Assembly (NCBI RefSeq): GCF_030403505.1
Contig: NZ_JAUEMJ010000002.1
Location: forward strand, 62,001 to 126,000
DNA: 64,000 nt
Source of the DNA: Glycomyces tritici
GTDB lineage: Bacteria > Actinomycetota > Actinomycetes > Mycobacteriales > Micromonosporaceae
Direction: 5' to 3'
The first letter of the stretch is position 1. Each line of letters opens with the position of its first letter. The position numbers and the translations under genes were made by a program. A model generated the notes under the pieces. That model was not told the origin of the DNA. It worked only from the letters and a program-made list of their open reading frames with translations, and ran no database searches. Positions 26,354 through 35,550 of the stretch are shown piece after piece.

Positions 26354-26395
26354 CTCGCCTCCTTCGGTGTAGAGCGAATGGTTCGTTGGTTCAGA

Positions 26396-26419
26396 GGTTC
26401 ATTACTTGACTAATGAACC
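26396..26419. promoter_or_regulatory. GntR operator
   Basis: GGTTCATTA and TAATGAACC form perfect 9-bp arms around CTTGAC, 43 bp upstream of the gntR start. Further GGTTC half-sites lie between it and the gene. The position and symmetry fit a GntR/YtrA binding site. Confidence 0.75.
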
Positions 26420-26468
26420 ATAGCACGAAGGTGCCGACGCGTGTCAACCCGCGCAGGCGCGCAGCATT

Positions 26469-26473
26469 GCGGG
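26469..26473. repeat. target-site duplication, left copy
   Basis: GCGGG directly before the left terminal repeat, identical to 42736-42740 directly after the right terminal repeat. Confidence 0.85.
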
Positions 26474-26484
26474 TGTAGGTTCTC
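26474..26484 (+). repeat. left terminal inverted repeat
   Basis: TGTAGGTTCTC, exactly complementary to 42725-42735. This is the tnsA-side end, which is called the right end in Tn7 nomenclature. Confidence 0.9.
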
Positions 26485-26494
26485 GTTTGTTCTG

Positions 26495-26555
26495 TCGGTG
26501 TCTCACTGAAATGACGCCATGGATGTCGGTTTCGTCATCCCAGTGAGAAACCAGG
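26495..26555. repeat. two putative TnsB-binding repeats, left end
   Basis: Site L1 (26495-26516) contains TCTCACTGAAATGACG reading inward; site L2 (26533-26555) contains the same core inverted, as TCTCACTGGGATGACG on the minus strand. The pair makes a near-perfect inverted repeat (14 of 16). The same core recurs at the right end. Confidence 0.75.
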
Positions 26556-26562
26556 CTTGTGG

Positions 26563-27345
26563 GTGACAGACACGACGCCGCGTCGCGTTCATGCTGTTCT
26601 CATGGCGGGAATCCTGGAAGATCGGCTGGCTTCGGTCGAGGTGCGGTACCGACGTGATGGCGGCGAGGTCGTCGACACGACGATGGATCTGGCCCGCATC
26701 GACGCGCTCGCCGGATCGATGCCGGTCCGCGAGTTCCGTTGGTACAAGGGCCGGAAGCACTATTCGGGCTGGTACTGGTCGTCGACGACCGGCGGCATGG
26801 TCGCGTACGAGAGTCTGTTGGAGCTGGCTCGGATTCTGCTGGCCGACTTCGACCCGGACGTCTGCGGGATTGCCGCGCAGCCGTTCCAGATGGCCGAGCG
26901 CACAGAATCCAAATCACGCAGTCATGTTCCCGATCTCCTGCTCTTGCATAGGGATCGCACTGCCACGGTGGTCGACGTCAAGCCCGCACACCGGTTGGAC
27001 GACCCGGTGGTCACCACCGTGTTCGAGTGGACCGGCTCGCTGGTTCGGATGCGCGGCTGGCGGTTCGAGGTCTGGTCGGGGGTCGATCCAGTCCAGCTGG
27101 AGAACATCCGCTTCCTCGCGGGGTATCGGCGGCCGAGCGTGGTCGACGCGGCGCTGCTGGAGCCGGTTGCGGAAATAGCGGCCAAGCAGGACACGATCTG
27201 CGGAGTTGAGATAGCAGCCCGGTCCCTGGGGCCGGCGGGGCTGGTCAGGCCGGCGTTGCTGCATTTGATCTGGCGCGGCGTCGTTGCCGCGGACTTGTCG
27301 GACCCGTTGAGTCTGGAGACGTCGATCTGGTTGGCGGAGCGGTGA
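26563..27345 (+). CDS. tnsA: TnsA-like transposase endonuclease subunit
   Basis: About 260 residues. In Tn7, TnsA cuts the 5' ends of the element and works with TnsB for cut-and-paste transposition. The restriction-endonuclease-like fold is visible as Y-E-S-L-L-E (Glu about 83), V-P-D-L-L-L (Asp about 124) and V-V-D-V-K-P (Asp-x-Lys about 138-140), the expected catalytic set. The start is uncertain: GTG 26563 is listed, TTG 26557 and ATG 26602 share the frame. The upstream TnsB sites probably overlap its promoter. It ends in a GTGA overlap with tnsB. Confidence 0.9.
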   Translation: MTDTTPRRVHAVLMAGILEDRLASVEVRYRRDGGEVVDTTMDLARIDALAGSMPVREFRWYKGRKHYSGWYWSSTTGGMVAYESLLELARILLADFDPDVCGIAAQPFQMAERTESKSRSHVPDLLLLHRDRTATVVDVKPAHRLDDPVVTTVFEWTGSLVRMRGWRFEVWSGVDPVQLENIRFLAGYRRPSVVDAALLEPVAEIAAKQDTICGVEIAARSLGPAGLVRPALLHLIWRGVVAADLSDPLSLETSIWLAER

Positions 27346-29324
27346 TGTCGGAGTTTGTGATGTCGGTCGGCCCGGGTTCGCAGGTGCTGTTCGATGGCGA
27401 CCTGGTCCGGGTCGAGGAACTTGACTCGGTCGCGGCCACGGTCATTGTCAAGGTCGAGCGGACCGGCCAGTATCGGGTGCTGACACTGTCACGGCTGATC
27501 GCTGGGAGCACCGCGCTGGAGGTCCCTGCCGAGCCGTTGCCCGCCGGAAGCATCGGCACGACCTATGCCGGCCTGACTGCCGCACAGCGGGAACGGCTGG
27601 AAACGCGCGCGGCGCACCTGCGCGAAGTGCTCACCGACGACGGGCGGCGGCAGGCCGACCGCCTGGCGGACAAGGCCGTTGAATTGGGAGTAGCGGTCCG
27701 AACGATCGAACGCTGGCTGGAGGACTTCCGGCGCGACGGCGAGGCCGGGCTGGTTGACGGTCGGGTGCTCGGCCGCCGGACCACCTCGGTCGACCCCCGA
27801 TGGGACGCGGCGATCAAGCAGATCCTGGACGAGAAGGTGAACGCGTCGACACCGACCGGGTCCGCGGTGATGGGGCTCGCGGTTGAGCGGCTGGAGCGCG
27901 AGTACGGGGCCGGAGTCGTCCCGCTGCCGTCCAAAGCGACTGCCTATCGGCGGTTCGCGGAGCTGACTCGCGGGACCAACGCCGTCTCGGGCAGCGCCAA
28001 GGGGCGCCGGTCGATCGCCGACCGGCCTCAAGGGGTCTACGGGCGACTGCGGGCGACCAGGCCGGGCGAGTACCTGATCCTGGACACACAGGACTTGGAC
28101 GTGTTCGCGATGGAACCGGTGACCTGCCGTTGGGTCCGGGCGCAGCTCACGGTCGCCCAGGATCTGTTCACTCGCTGCATCGTAGGCATGCGGGTCACGG
28201 CAGTGTCGACCAAGGCGGTCGACGTCGCCGGGGTCCTCTACGAAGCGGTCGCTGGTCGCGAAGCGCCGCCAGCCTGGCCGCCCGAAGCGGTCTGGCCCTA
28301 CCACGGCGTCCCCAAGCATCTGGTCTTCGACGAGTCGGAGACCATGGCTGGACCGGTCTGCGCCCCGGAGACGTTGGTGGTCGACCACGGGAAGGTGTTC
28401 CTGTCCGCGCACGTCATCGGGATCTGCACCCGCTTGGGGATCTCGATCCAGCCCGCGCAGACGAGGAAGCCGACGGATAAACCCACGGTCGAACGGTTCT
28501 TCCGCACGCTCCGCGAGGGCCTGATCCAGCACCTGCCCGCTTACAAGGGCCCTGACCTGCACTCGAGGGGCGAACGGGTTGAGGATGAGGCGTTCTTGTT
28601 CCTGCACGAACTCGAAGATGTCATCCGCGAATGGATCGCCCTGGTTCACCACCGCACCAAGCACTCCGGCCTCGCCCTCGCCGAACATCCGGGGCTGGAG
28701 TTCTCCCCGGCGGAGATGTTCGCGATCGGCCTTGCCAAGACCGGGCGCCTGCGGCTGCCGGTCACACCCACGCTCGCCTTGGACTTCCTGCCGGTCCGAG
28801 CCCGCACCATCCAGCATTACGGCGTCGAGATCGACGGCCTGCGATATAACGGCCCTGGACTCAACGGCTACCGGGGCCGGACCAGCCCATTCGGCGGTGC
28901 TCTCGCTGGCAAGTGGCCGATCCGTATCGACCCGGACGACGTTCGCTTCGCTTGGTTCCAAGATCCCGCGGACCGCCAATGGCACCAGCTCGACTGGGAG
29001 CACGCCGCGATGCTGCACACCGGGTTCTCAGCGGAAGCCGCGGCCCACGCCCGACGACTCGCGGCGGCAAGGAACGACCACGTCGACCCGGCCAAGGCCT
29101 TCGCGGCGATGCTGCGTCGTTGGGACAGCGAACTGGTCACCGATAGAAGAGAACGGCGAATGTTGGCCCGATGGTCGGCCCAACACGCTGCCCTCCCGGT
29201 CGAGCGGATCATCACCAAGCCCTCTGGGACTACGCCTGAGGATGACACAGCCGAAATCAGTGGAGACGACGATGACATGGACTTTGTCGGCGACTGGGAC
29301 GAGGGCTACCGGGTCTTGAGATGA
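27342..29324 (+). CDS. tnsB: TnsB-like DDE transposase (rve / Mu C-terminal domain)
   Basis: A 660-residue DDE transposase that binds the element ends and cuts and joins the 3' strands. An N-terminal winged helix-turn-helix region (about 75-150) precedes the integrase core. The triad is Asp248 (L-I-L-D-T-Q), Asp348 (V-V-D-H-G-K) and Glu384 (P-T-V-E-R-F-F), the last two 36 residues apart as in the D-D(35)E family. A Mu-type beta-barrel domain follows, and an acidic C-terminal tail may contact TnsC. It overlaps tnsA and tnsC by 4 bp each. Confidence 0.95.
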   Translation: MMSEFVMSVGPGSQVLFDGDLVRVEELDSVAATVIVKVERTGQYRVLTLSRLIAGSTALEVPAEPLPAGSIGTTYAGLTAAQRERLETRAAHLREVLTDDGRRQADRLADKAVELGVAVRTIERWLEDFRRDGEAGLVDGRVLGRRTTSVDPRWDAAIKQILDEKVNASTPTGSAVMGLAVERLEREYGAGVVPLPSKATAYRRFAELTRGTNAVSGSAKGRRSIADRPQGVYGRLRATRPGEYLILDTQDLDVFAMEPVTCRWVRAQLTVAQDLFTRCIVGMRVTAVSTKAVDVAGVLYEAVAGREAPPAWPPEAVWPYHGVPKHLVFDESETMAGPVCAPETLVVDHGKVFLSAHVIGICTRLGISIQPAQTRKPTDKPTVERFFRTLREGLIQHLPAYKGPDLHSRGERVEDEAFLFLHELEDVIREWIALVHHRTKHSGLALAEHPGLEFSPAEMFAIGLAKTGRLRLPVTPTLALDFLPVRARTIQHYGVEIDGLRYNGPGLNGYRGRTSPFGGALAGKWPIRIDPDDVRFAWFQDPADRQWHQLDWEHAAMLHTGFSAEAAAHARRLAAARNDHVDPAKAFAAMLRRWDSELVTDRRERRMLARWSAQHAALPVERIITKPSGTTPEDDTAEISGDDDDMDFVGDWDEGYRVLR

Positions 29325-30403
29325 ACGACGCCTACAGCTTGTCGCACAAGGAGGGCTGGCGGCGCTGGGTCGACAGCCCCGGCCGGCCCCGCCCCGAGCG
29401 TCTAACCGTTCGACAGTTGGGGAACCTCAGTCTCGCGGCGAGGGAAGACTACGACGAAGCCCGCGGCTACTGGCACTCCAACTTCGGCACCCTCGAAACC
29501 CCGCAGCTCAAGGCAATCCACGACGATCTCGACCTCATCGTCTCCAGCAACCGCCACGACCCCGACCGCGTCAGGGGTGCGGCCGTGATCGACGCCTTGG
29601 CAGGACTGGGAAAGACCACGATCACCAGAGCGTTTATTCGCGACTTCGACCGCCGGCAGCGACGCCGATTCGGTGACACCGTCGGCGACCATGAACACCT
29701 GCCGGTATTCAACATCGGGCTGTCCTCACAGACGACGCTGCGGAGCTTGAACCACAAGATCTGCGAGTTCTACGGCCGCCCGGGGATCGAACGCGCCAAC
29801 GCCGCACGGCTGGCCGACTTCGCCGTCGACTGCGTCAACTCCTGCGGCACCCGTATCGGCTTCATCGACGACCTGCACTTCATCAACATGCGCCACAAGA
29901 GTGGTGTCGAGGTCGCGAACCATCTGAAGTGGCTGGCGAACGAACTTGCGATCACCTTCATCTTTGCCGGTATCGGGCTTGAGAAGCGTGGGTTCTTCTC
30001 TGAATGCTTCGAAAAGGAGGACCTGGAAATGGCCCAGACCGGCCGCCGTTGGACCCGTCTGGCTCTGCCGCCGTTCACGGTCGCCAGCGAGTCATGGAAG
30101 CAGGCGTGGTACTTGCTGCTTCGCGCCACCGAACGCAACCTCGTCCTCGCCGACGCGCACAACGGCATGCTGACCGATATCTCCGACTATCTCTTCGCCC
30201 GCAGCACCGGACACATCGGCTCGCTCTTCACCCTTGTCGAGCGCGGCTGCCGGCAAGCCATCAAAACCGGCAAGGAACGGATCGACATCGACCTGCTCGA
30301 CACCTTCCGCATCGACCAGGCAGCCGAGAACGAACGGCGCAACCTGCAGGCCTCGTTCGATAAGGGCACGCTCAGCACTCGCATCACTCGGCCCGACTCG
30401 TGA
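29321..30403 (+). CDS. tnsC: TnsC-like AAA+ transposition regulator
   Basis: A 360-residue AAA+ ATPase (TniB/TnsC type) that links target selection to the TnsAB transposase. Walker A is A-G-L-G-K-T-T at about residues 94-100 and Walker B is I-G-F-I-D-D-L-H at about 179-186. Sensor residues occur around F-I-F-A-G-I-G. It overlaps tnsB and tniQ by 4 bp each. By analogy it forms filaments or rings on DNA that recruit TniQ and TnsB; ATP dependence is expected from the intact motifs. Confidence 0.95.
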   Translation: MNDAYSLSHKEGWRRWVDSPGRPRPERLTVRQLGNLSLAAREDYDEARGYWHSNFGTLETPQLKAIHDDLDLIVSSNRHDPDRVRGAAVIDALAGLGKTTITRAFIRDFDRRQRRRFGDTVGDHEHLPVFNIGLSSQTTLRSLNHKICEFYGRPGIERANAARLADFAVDCVNSCGTRIGFIDDLHFINMRHKSGVEVANHLKWLANELAITFIFAGIGLEKRGFFSECFEKEDLEMAQTGRRWTRLALPPFTVASESWKQAWYLLLRATERNLVLADAHNGMLTDISDYLFARSTGHIGSLFTLVERGCRQAIKTGKERIDIDLLDTFRIDQAAENERRNLQASFDKGTLSTRITRPDS

Positions 30404-33003
30404 CAGGCAGCGGACGCTCGCTGCCGGTCCGTGTTCCTCTCCTCGAAGGAGAAGCGCTCGACTCTTGGCTCTTCCGCCTCGCGATTCGCAACACGATCCC
30501 AGCTCAGCATCTCCTGCCGTCACTAGAGTTGTCGGAGCCTGCCCGACGCTGGCGCAACCATGGGCTGATCCACGACCTGCCGACAGCGTTGCTGCGCCGG
30601 ATCGAATCCCAGACCGGCCTGACGAACGGTCGACTCGACCACGCCGTCCTCGATCGCTTCGCTTCCCTAGGCTGGGAAGCGACCTCAGGATCGCGCTACT
30701 GCATCGACTGCCTGGGCGAACCTGATCCGTATTGGCGGATCCGATGGCGGCTTTCGTATTCCCTCGCCTGCACCCGGCACTCATGTCTCCTTGCCGTCTG
30801 TTGCCCCGCCTGCGGTCTGCCTCTGTTCAGGCGTGTCACGAAACTGGCTGGAACCCTCCCACCGACCCACTGCACCAGCCCGACCGGCAAGTCGTCCGGC
30901 ATCTGCGGAGCCGACCTGCGTGAGTCCCCTCTGATCAACCTGACACACAATGATCCCCGCATCAAGGCTCAGCGCTGGATCGACGAACGGCTTGACCGGA
31001 TGGACGGGCCGTTCACCACCGATCTTCGCGACCTCGACGTTCTCGCTCGCTGGTATCGCAAGCGGATCGTCCCGGGTGACGTCGCCTGTCTCGATGCCGC
31101 CACCGCGGACGCCTTCACCGCACTCCGCGATCCACGACAGCGATGGTCGCCTCGGGCGCCGCGACCCGACGCGATTCTGGTCGATGCCGCCGCTACTTGC
31201 TTTGCGGTCGGCCTGCTCACCGCCGAAGATCCAGCCGCTCGCTACCAGCGCTTCCATCTCCTCTTCCGAACGGTTCCCAACGCGGACAAACCCCGCGCCA
31301 TTCCGTCAGCGCCGGCAGTTCTTTCCCGCAAAGCCCTCGAACCGCTCTCAGTTTTCCGGCAACAGCAGATACTTGCCGCCTGCGACAGGCATCTAGGATT
31401 CGCCGAACGACTGCGCTACTACACGTCCACGGCGTACCCCCGTATGACCGAGGCCGGTTCTACCGTTGCGCTTGAACGCGCGCGATGGGTCCCGCAACAC
31501 CTCTGGCAGGACTGGCTGATCCGGTTCACACCCCAGCGGGGGTTTCGCGCTAACGTCATCGCAATCGAGTTGCCGATCGCGCTGCTCCTGCCAGGGAACC
31601 CGCTCCGGAGGATCCGGGCCGCGAGCGAGCTGAGCCCACGGCGAAATAAAGTCGGTGTTACCTTGCAAACGCTTGTCGCTCACTACCCTGATGTTCTCAC
31701 CGCTATCCATAATCTCGCGGGCTACCTCGACTCCCACGGCGGCGCGATCGACTATCGCCGGCGTCGGCAGGTGTTCACGAACATCGACCTCACCGAACGC
31801 CAATGGGAGCAGTTCTGCCATGAAGCCGATATTCGGCCCGGCCAAGGAACCAAAGTCCGCATGGCACGCCTTTACCTGTTTGAGCTCCTTACCGGCACGA
31901 ATGCCTTGACTCACGGCAGCCTTCCCGAAGACATCCGCTCCAAGTCCGCCCAGTCATACAGCTACGCATACCGACATTCCATGACCCATGCGATGCGCGG
32001 CAGGCTGCACGCGCATGCTCGTGAACTGCTGGATGCGGCAGGGATCGCGGAGCCACTGTCATGGAGCCCGCCCGATAGCTGCGTCACGGGAATCCGCCTC
32101 CCTGGAATAGACCCGAATTCCCTGTCGTCAGCGGACATCGTCGACTGCGTCGAGCATCAACACCTGACGCCGAGCGCGATCGCACAACGTTTCGGGACGT
32201 CGCTCCAGCACATCTACTACCTCATGGAGCCGCTTGAATGGCGGGTTCACTCGTTGGGCCTCAAACCCCGCACGACCGACGGCAGGAGAGCACGGAAGAC
32301 TCAGTCAGCCCGAATTCCAGGTTCTCGAAGGAGCCTTGCCGCCCACGTCCTGACCAAAGATTTCCTCGAAGAGCACCTGGTCAAGCAAGCAATGTCCACC
32401 TTTGAACTAGGACAGACGACAGGATTCAGCTCGGATACCGTCCGCCAGCATGCCAAACGCCACGGAATTGCGCGCCACCCTCTGACGACCGCCGCCAGGT
32501 TCAACGTCGACGTCGCCTGGTTTCGTGTTCAGGCTGAGACGCACCACCGCACCAACACCGAACTCGCCGCGGAACTCGGCCTCAGTCACCGCGCCGTCAG
32601 CAAGATCCGCGCGCAACTCGGAATTACACCGAGTACACCAGGAGCCTGGCAACGACCACACTGTCCTGACCTTCCTGTCGATGTCAGAAACGCGATCGAG
32701 GGACGGAGAAACGGTTGGACGCGTCTTTACCGGTTCGAACAGGTCATGGCCTACCCGTTCTTCAGCGTTGCAGCGAAGGAGCTCGGTTATGCCGCAAACA
32801 ACCTTTCCATGCAAATGGCCCAGCTTGAACGCGATATCGGCGGGAAGCTCATCAACCGGGCCCGCCATCCACATCCCATGCGGTCCACGCCCCGCGGCGA
32901 GCGTCTTCTTGCCGCACTCGAATCGCCACAGATTCAGGTGCTGATGCATCGCTATGCTCGCACCCCGGTCTCCCGATCCGACCGCAGTTCTAAGAGCTCC
33001 TAA
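30400..33003 (+). CDS. tniQ: TniQ/TnsD-like target-selection protein
   Basis: A large 867-residue TniQ protein, longer than Tn7 TnsD (about 500). The N-terminal TniQ domain has the zinc-binding pattern C-I-D-C-L-G ... H-S-C ... C-C-P-A-C-G at about 105-145. The C-terminal half carries several helix-turn-helix units (L-T-P-S-A-I-A-Q-R-F-G, A-A-E-L-G-L-S-H-R-A-V) and ends with a LysR-like module (F-F-S-V-A-A-K-E-L-G-Y ... L-E-R-D-I-G-G). This multi-reader layout fits recognition of a long specific attachment site. GTG 30400 overlaps tnsC. It is the only TniQ in the element. Confidence 0.92.
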   Translation: MTGSGRSLPVRVPLLEGEALDSWLFRLAIRNTIPAQHLLPSLELSEPARRWRNHGLIHDLPTALLRRIESQTGLTNGRLDHAVLDRFASLGWEATSGSRYCIDCLGEPDPYWRIRWRLSYSLACTRHSCLLAVCCPACGLPLFRRVTKLAGTLPPTHCTSPTGKSSGICGADLRESPLINLTHNDPRIKAQRWIDERLDRMDGPFTTDLRDLDVLARWYRKRIVPGDVACLDAATADAFTALRDPRQRWSPRAPRPDAILVDAAATCFAVGLLTAEDPAARYQRFHLLFRTVPNADKPRAIPSAPAVLSRKALEPLSVFRQQQILAACDRHLGFAERLRYYTSTAYPRMTEAGSTVALERARWVPQHLWQDWLIRFTPQRGFRANVIAIELPIALLLPGNPLRRIRAASELSPRRNKVGVTLQTLVAHYPDVLTAIHNLAGYLDSHGGAIDYRRRRQVFTNIDLTERQWEQFCHEADIRPGQGTKVRMARLYLFELLTGTNALTHGSLPEDIRSKSAQSYSYAYRHSMTHAMRGRLHAHARELLDAAGIAEPLSWSPPDSCVTGIRLPGIDPNSLSSADIVDCVEHQHLTPSAIAQRFGTSLQHIYYLMEPLEWRVHSLGLKPRTTDGRRARKTQSARIPGSRRSLAAHVLTKDFLEEHLVKQAMSTFELGQTTGFSSDTVRQHAKRHGIARHPLTTAARFNVDVAWFRVQAETHHRTNTELAAELGLSHRAVSKIRAQLGITPSTPGAWQRPHCPDLPVDVRNAIEGRRNGWTRLYRFEQVMAYPFFSVAAKELGYAANNLSMQMAQLERDIGGKLINRARHPHPMRSTPRGERLLAALESPQIQVLMHRYARTPVSRSDRSSKSS

Positions 33004-33063
33004 CACATTGGGGTGCAATCATGCCGGTGGGGCTGGGCGCGCTGTTATTGGTTCTCTTGGCGG

Positions 33064-33460
33064 GTGAGCAAACCGTGGATCGTTGATGATCGGCTGTGGG
33101 CGCTGATCGAGCCGCTGTTTCTCGGGTGGCCGCCTGGGCGGCGTGGGCCGAAGCCGATTCCTGACCGGGGCTGTGTCTCCAGGGCGTCCTGTTCGTGCTG
33201 TATGCGGGGATCGGGTGGGAGCACTTGCCGCAGAAGCTCGGGTTCGGTTCGGGTATGACCTGCTGGCGGCGGTTGGAGCGGTGGTGCCGGGCCGGGGTTT
33301 TCGAAGCGCTCGACCGGCTGCTCCTGGCGCGCCTGCATGCCGCCGGCGAGGTGGACTGGTCCCGAGTTTGCGTCAACGCCAGCCATGTGATGGCCAAGAA
33401 AGGGGGCTCGGGGGTAGGCCCTCGCCGGTTGACCGCGGTAAGCCCGGCTCGAAGCACCAC
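33064..33460 (+). pseudogene. IS5-family (IS427/IS1031-like) transposase remnant
   Basis: Starting at GTG 33064 the sequence encodes W-I-V-D-D-R-L-W-A-L-I-E-P ... R-R-G-P-K-P, then shifts frame near 33175 to L-Q-G-V-L-F-V-L-Y-A-G-I-G-W-E-H-L-P ... G-M-T-C-W-R-R-L ... N-A-S-H-V-M-A-K-K-G-G, then shifts again to S-P-V-D-R-G-K-P-G-S-K-H-H. It stops abruptly at 33460, where an IS630-like tail begins. The C-terminal half with the remaining DDE residues is missing, so it is dead. Confidence 0.85.
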
Positions 33461-33801
33461 ACCGCGCCAAGAAGGTCCGGGAATGGGTCGCCGATCGGAA
33501 CGACCGGATCGATCTGCATTTCTTGCCCGCCTTCGCCCCGCACCTCAACCCCGACGAGCTGGTCAACGCCGATCTGAAGCACACGCTCGCCGACCAGGTC
33601 ATCACCGACCGGGCCCAGATGGAGCGATCAGTCCGGGCGTTCTTCCACCGCGTTCAGAAGCTCCCGACCCGTGTGCTCAGCTACTTCCAAGCGCCGCATA
33701 CGAAGTACGTCAGCTCAACCATCGAGTTCGACTGTGAGGTACTACGGTGGAGCAAATTCCTCCCGGAATCCGTCGGCCGCATCGTGAAGGAACGACCGTG
33801 A
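33461..33801 (+). pseudogene. IS630-family transposase C-terminal remnant
   Basis: Immediately after the IS5-like fragment, the frame reads A-K-K-V-R-E-W-V-A-D-R, then L-H-F-L-P-A-F-A-P-H-L-N-P-D-E-L-V-N-A-D-L-K-H, the diagnostic catalytic end of IS630/Tc1-mariner transposases, and continues to a stop at 33801. The N-terminal two thirds are absent. Two unrelated insertion sequences are thus joined at about 33460. Confidence 0.85.
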
Positions 33802-34304
33802 CCCTACAGCGACACTTCACCGCTTCCGTCTGCGTCTTCAATGACGAAGGCGCGATGCTGCTCGTCCACCACCGGAAACTCGACCTTTGGCTCTACCCAG
33901 GTGGCCACATCGATCCCAACGAGGCTCCGGACGAGGCCGCCAAACGCGAAGTGTTCGAGGAGACCGGAATCGAGGTGGAGATCATCGCGGAATCCCTTCC
34001 CTCCTACGCCGACGTCACGGCCCTCATCCCGCCATGGCGCATCATCGAGGTAGCTACCGAAGACAAACACATTGGCCCTCACCATCACATCGACTTCGTC
34101 TACGTCGCCCGCGTTGCCCATCCGGGTGCCACGCGCGGCTCCGGACAATTCACCGTCGCCGAGGACGAAATCGTTGACTGCCGCTGGGTGCCAATCGACC
34201 GATTCGAGGACTACAAGACGCCCTCCGTGCTCCCCAAGCTCGCCGCCGATGCTGCAGATTGGGCCGACCGAGTCCAACGATCGAACCCAACCTTCAACCA
34301 ATAA
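33798..34304 (+). CDS. NUDIX hydrolase
   Basis: A 168-residue NUDIX protein. The catalytic box is perfect: G-H-I-D-P-N-E followed by seven residues, R-E-V, F-E-E, T-G-I (about residues 36-58), which binds Mg2+ and hydrolyses nucleoside-diphosphate-linked compounds. Substrate unknown. The GTG start (33798) overlaps the stop of the IS630 remnant, so the gene is either expressed from transposon-derived sequence or has a start further inside. Its last codons fall in one copy of a 24-bp repeat. Confidence 0.88.
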   Translation: MTLQRHFTASVCVFNDEGAMLLVHHRKLDLWLYPGGHIDPNEAPDEAAKREVFEETGIEVEIIAESLPSYADVTALIPPWRIIEVATEDKHIGPHHHIDFVYVARVAHPGATRGSGQFTVAEDEIVDCRWVPIDRFEDYKTPSVLPKLAADAADWADRVQRSNPTFNQ

Positions 34305-34318
34305 GTTTCGGATCAATA
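34295..34318. repeat. 24-bp direct repeat, copy 1
   Basis: Matches 36947-36970 at 22 of 24 bases; the shared core is GTTTCGGATCAATA. A partial third copy (CGGATCAATAT) follows at 34323-34333. The copies bracket the tandem P-loop gene and the 216-residue unknown gene. Confidence 0.7.
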
Positions 34319-34419
34319 ACCTCGGATCAATATCCAGCCTTGGCTCCGAGCTTCGCTGCAGATCGCAACCGCCGCTCGGCGGCAGTACCGAGTTCGCGGG
34401 CGCATTTCGGAGTCTGTGG

Positions 34420-35550
34420 TCAGGGTCGGTGCTTGATCAGGTCCATGATGGCGTCGGCGAGCTCGTCCGCGGTTCGGTCGCTGGTGTCCAACTGGAAATC
34501 GCCGATGCGGTCCCTATCGAGCTGGGCGGCTTCCTCCTTGGCCGCCTCGATGCGGCGTTCGAGGTCGGCCTCGGGCAGGCCGCGCAAGTCATCGCCTGGA
34601 AGCTCGACGCCGACACCCTGGCCCCGCAGCCGGATCCGGTCGGCAAGAACCTCGGGCCGGGCGTCGAGGCGTACGACCGCCGGCTCGCAGTCGGGTACCG
34701 CGTCCAGGTAGTTTCGCGCTGTCGCCGCTCCTCCTCCAGTGCCGGACACCACCAGGTACTCCGAACCGGCGTCGCGGTGGGTCTGCCATAGCGCCGCGAG
34801 GTTGCGGGCTTTGAGGCGGTGGCCGTCCGGGTCGTCCTCGGCGGCGGGCCGGAACCAGCCGATCTGCGCGAGGTCGACGTACGACGCCTTGACACCGGAT
34901 CCCAGGAGCCGCATGAAGACCCCGAAGGCCACCGTGGACTTCCCCACACCCGTGGCTCCGCAGATCCACGCCATCGGCAACCGGTCGCTCTCGACCGGGG
35001 CCGGAGCGTCGAACACCTCGACACTGCCCGAGGTGGCACCAGGCCAGTCGCCGAGGCGTCCGCGGACCAGCTTCACCACGTCCTCGACGCTCCTGCCGCC
35101 GGTGTCGACCAGGTGGTCGGTGAGCGGCTCGCGTTCAAGCTGAGCGGCAAGCGCGAGCGCCGGCTCGATCAGGTACTCCGCGCCGCGCCCGATCAAACGG
35201 TCCCGCAGCTCCTCGGACCCGACCCTGAGCTCGACAAGCGTCATCGCCGTGTCGGGAACCTGCGCAGCGTAGTCCGCGACCGTCGCCGCGTCCTCCACCG
35301 TGCCGGACACGATGAGGCACTGCGCCCCAGCTGCACGGAATCCCGGCCATACCGCGCCGAGCCCCCGCGCCTTGACCTGGTCCTCGTCCGGATCCCCGGG
35401 CCGGGCGGGATATGCCATCCCCACCTGATCGCCGTCGACGAACGCGACCTTGACGCCTTCATCGGCGAGCTGCGAGTAGAGCGCCCACGCGGTCGAGGTC
35501 TTGCCCGAACCGGCCGTGCCGATGAGCCACAGGAGGGGGATGTCTGCCAT
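34420..35550 (-). CDS. tandem P-loop kinase-like ATPase
   Basis: A 376-residue protein made of two homologous nucleotide-kinase-like modules in tandem. Module 1 has G-T-A-G-S-G-K-T-S at about residues 11-19, module 2 has G-A-T-G-V-G-K-S-T at about 198-206. Both repeat V-D-x-x-Q-x-G near 40/230, K-A-R-x-L-x-A-x-W and V-S-G-T. Single-module relatives are common, mostly uncharacterised actinobacterial ATPases. ATG 35548-35550 begins immediately before the first module; upstream in-frame sequence is not family-like. Cargo gene of the transposon, role unknown. Confidence 0.82.
   Translation of the reverse strand: MADIPLLWLIGTAGSGKTSTAWALYSQLADEGVKVAFVDGDQVGMAYPARPGDPDEDQVKARGLGAVWPGFRAAGAQCLIVSGTVEDAATVADYAAQVPDTAMTLVELRVGSEELRDRLIGRGAEYLIEPALALAAQLEREPLTDHLVDTGGRSVEDVVKLVRGRLGDWPGATSGSVEVFDAPAPVESDRLPMAWICGATGVGKSTVAFGVFMRLLGSGVKASYVDLAQIGWFRPAAEDDPDGHRLKARNLAALWQTHRDAGSEYLVVSGTGGGAATARNYLDAVPDCEPAVVRLDARPEVLADRIRLRGQGVGVELPGDDLRGLPEADLERRIEAAKEEAAQLDRDRIGDFQLDTSDRTADELADAIMDLIKHRP

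Noticed and set aside
33804..34316. Minus-strand 170-residue frame over the NUDIX gene
   Set aside because: The plus strand has a perfect NUDIX box; the minus frame has no motif.
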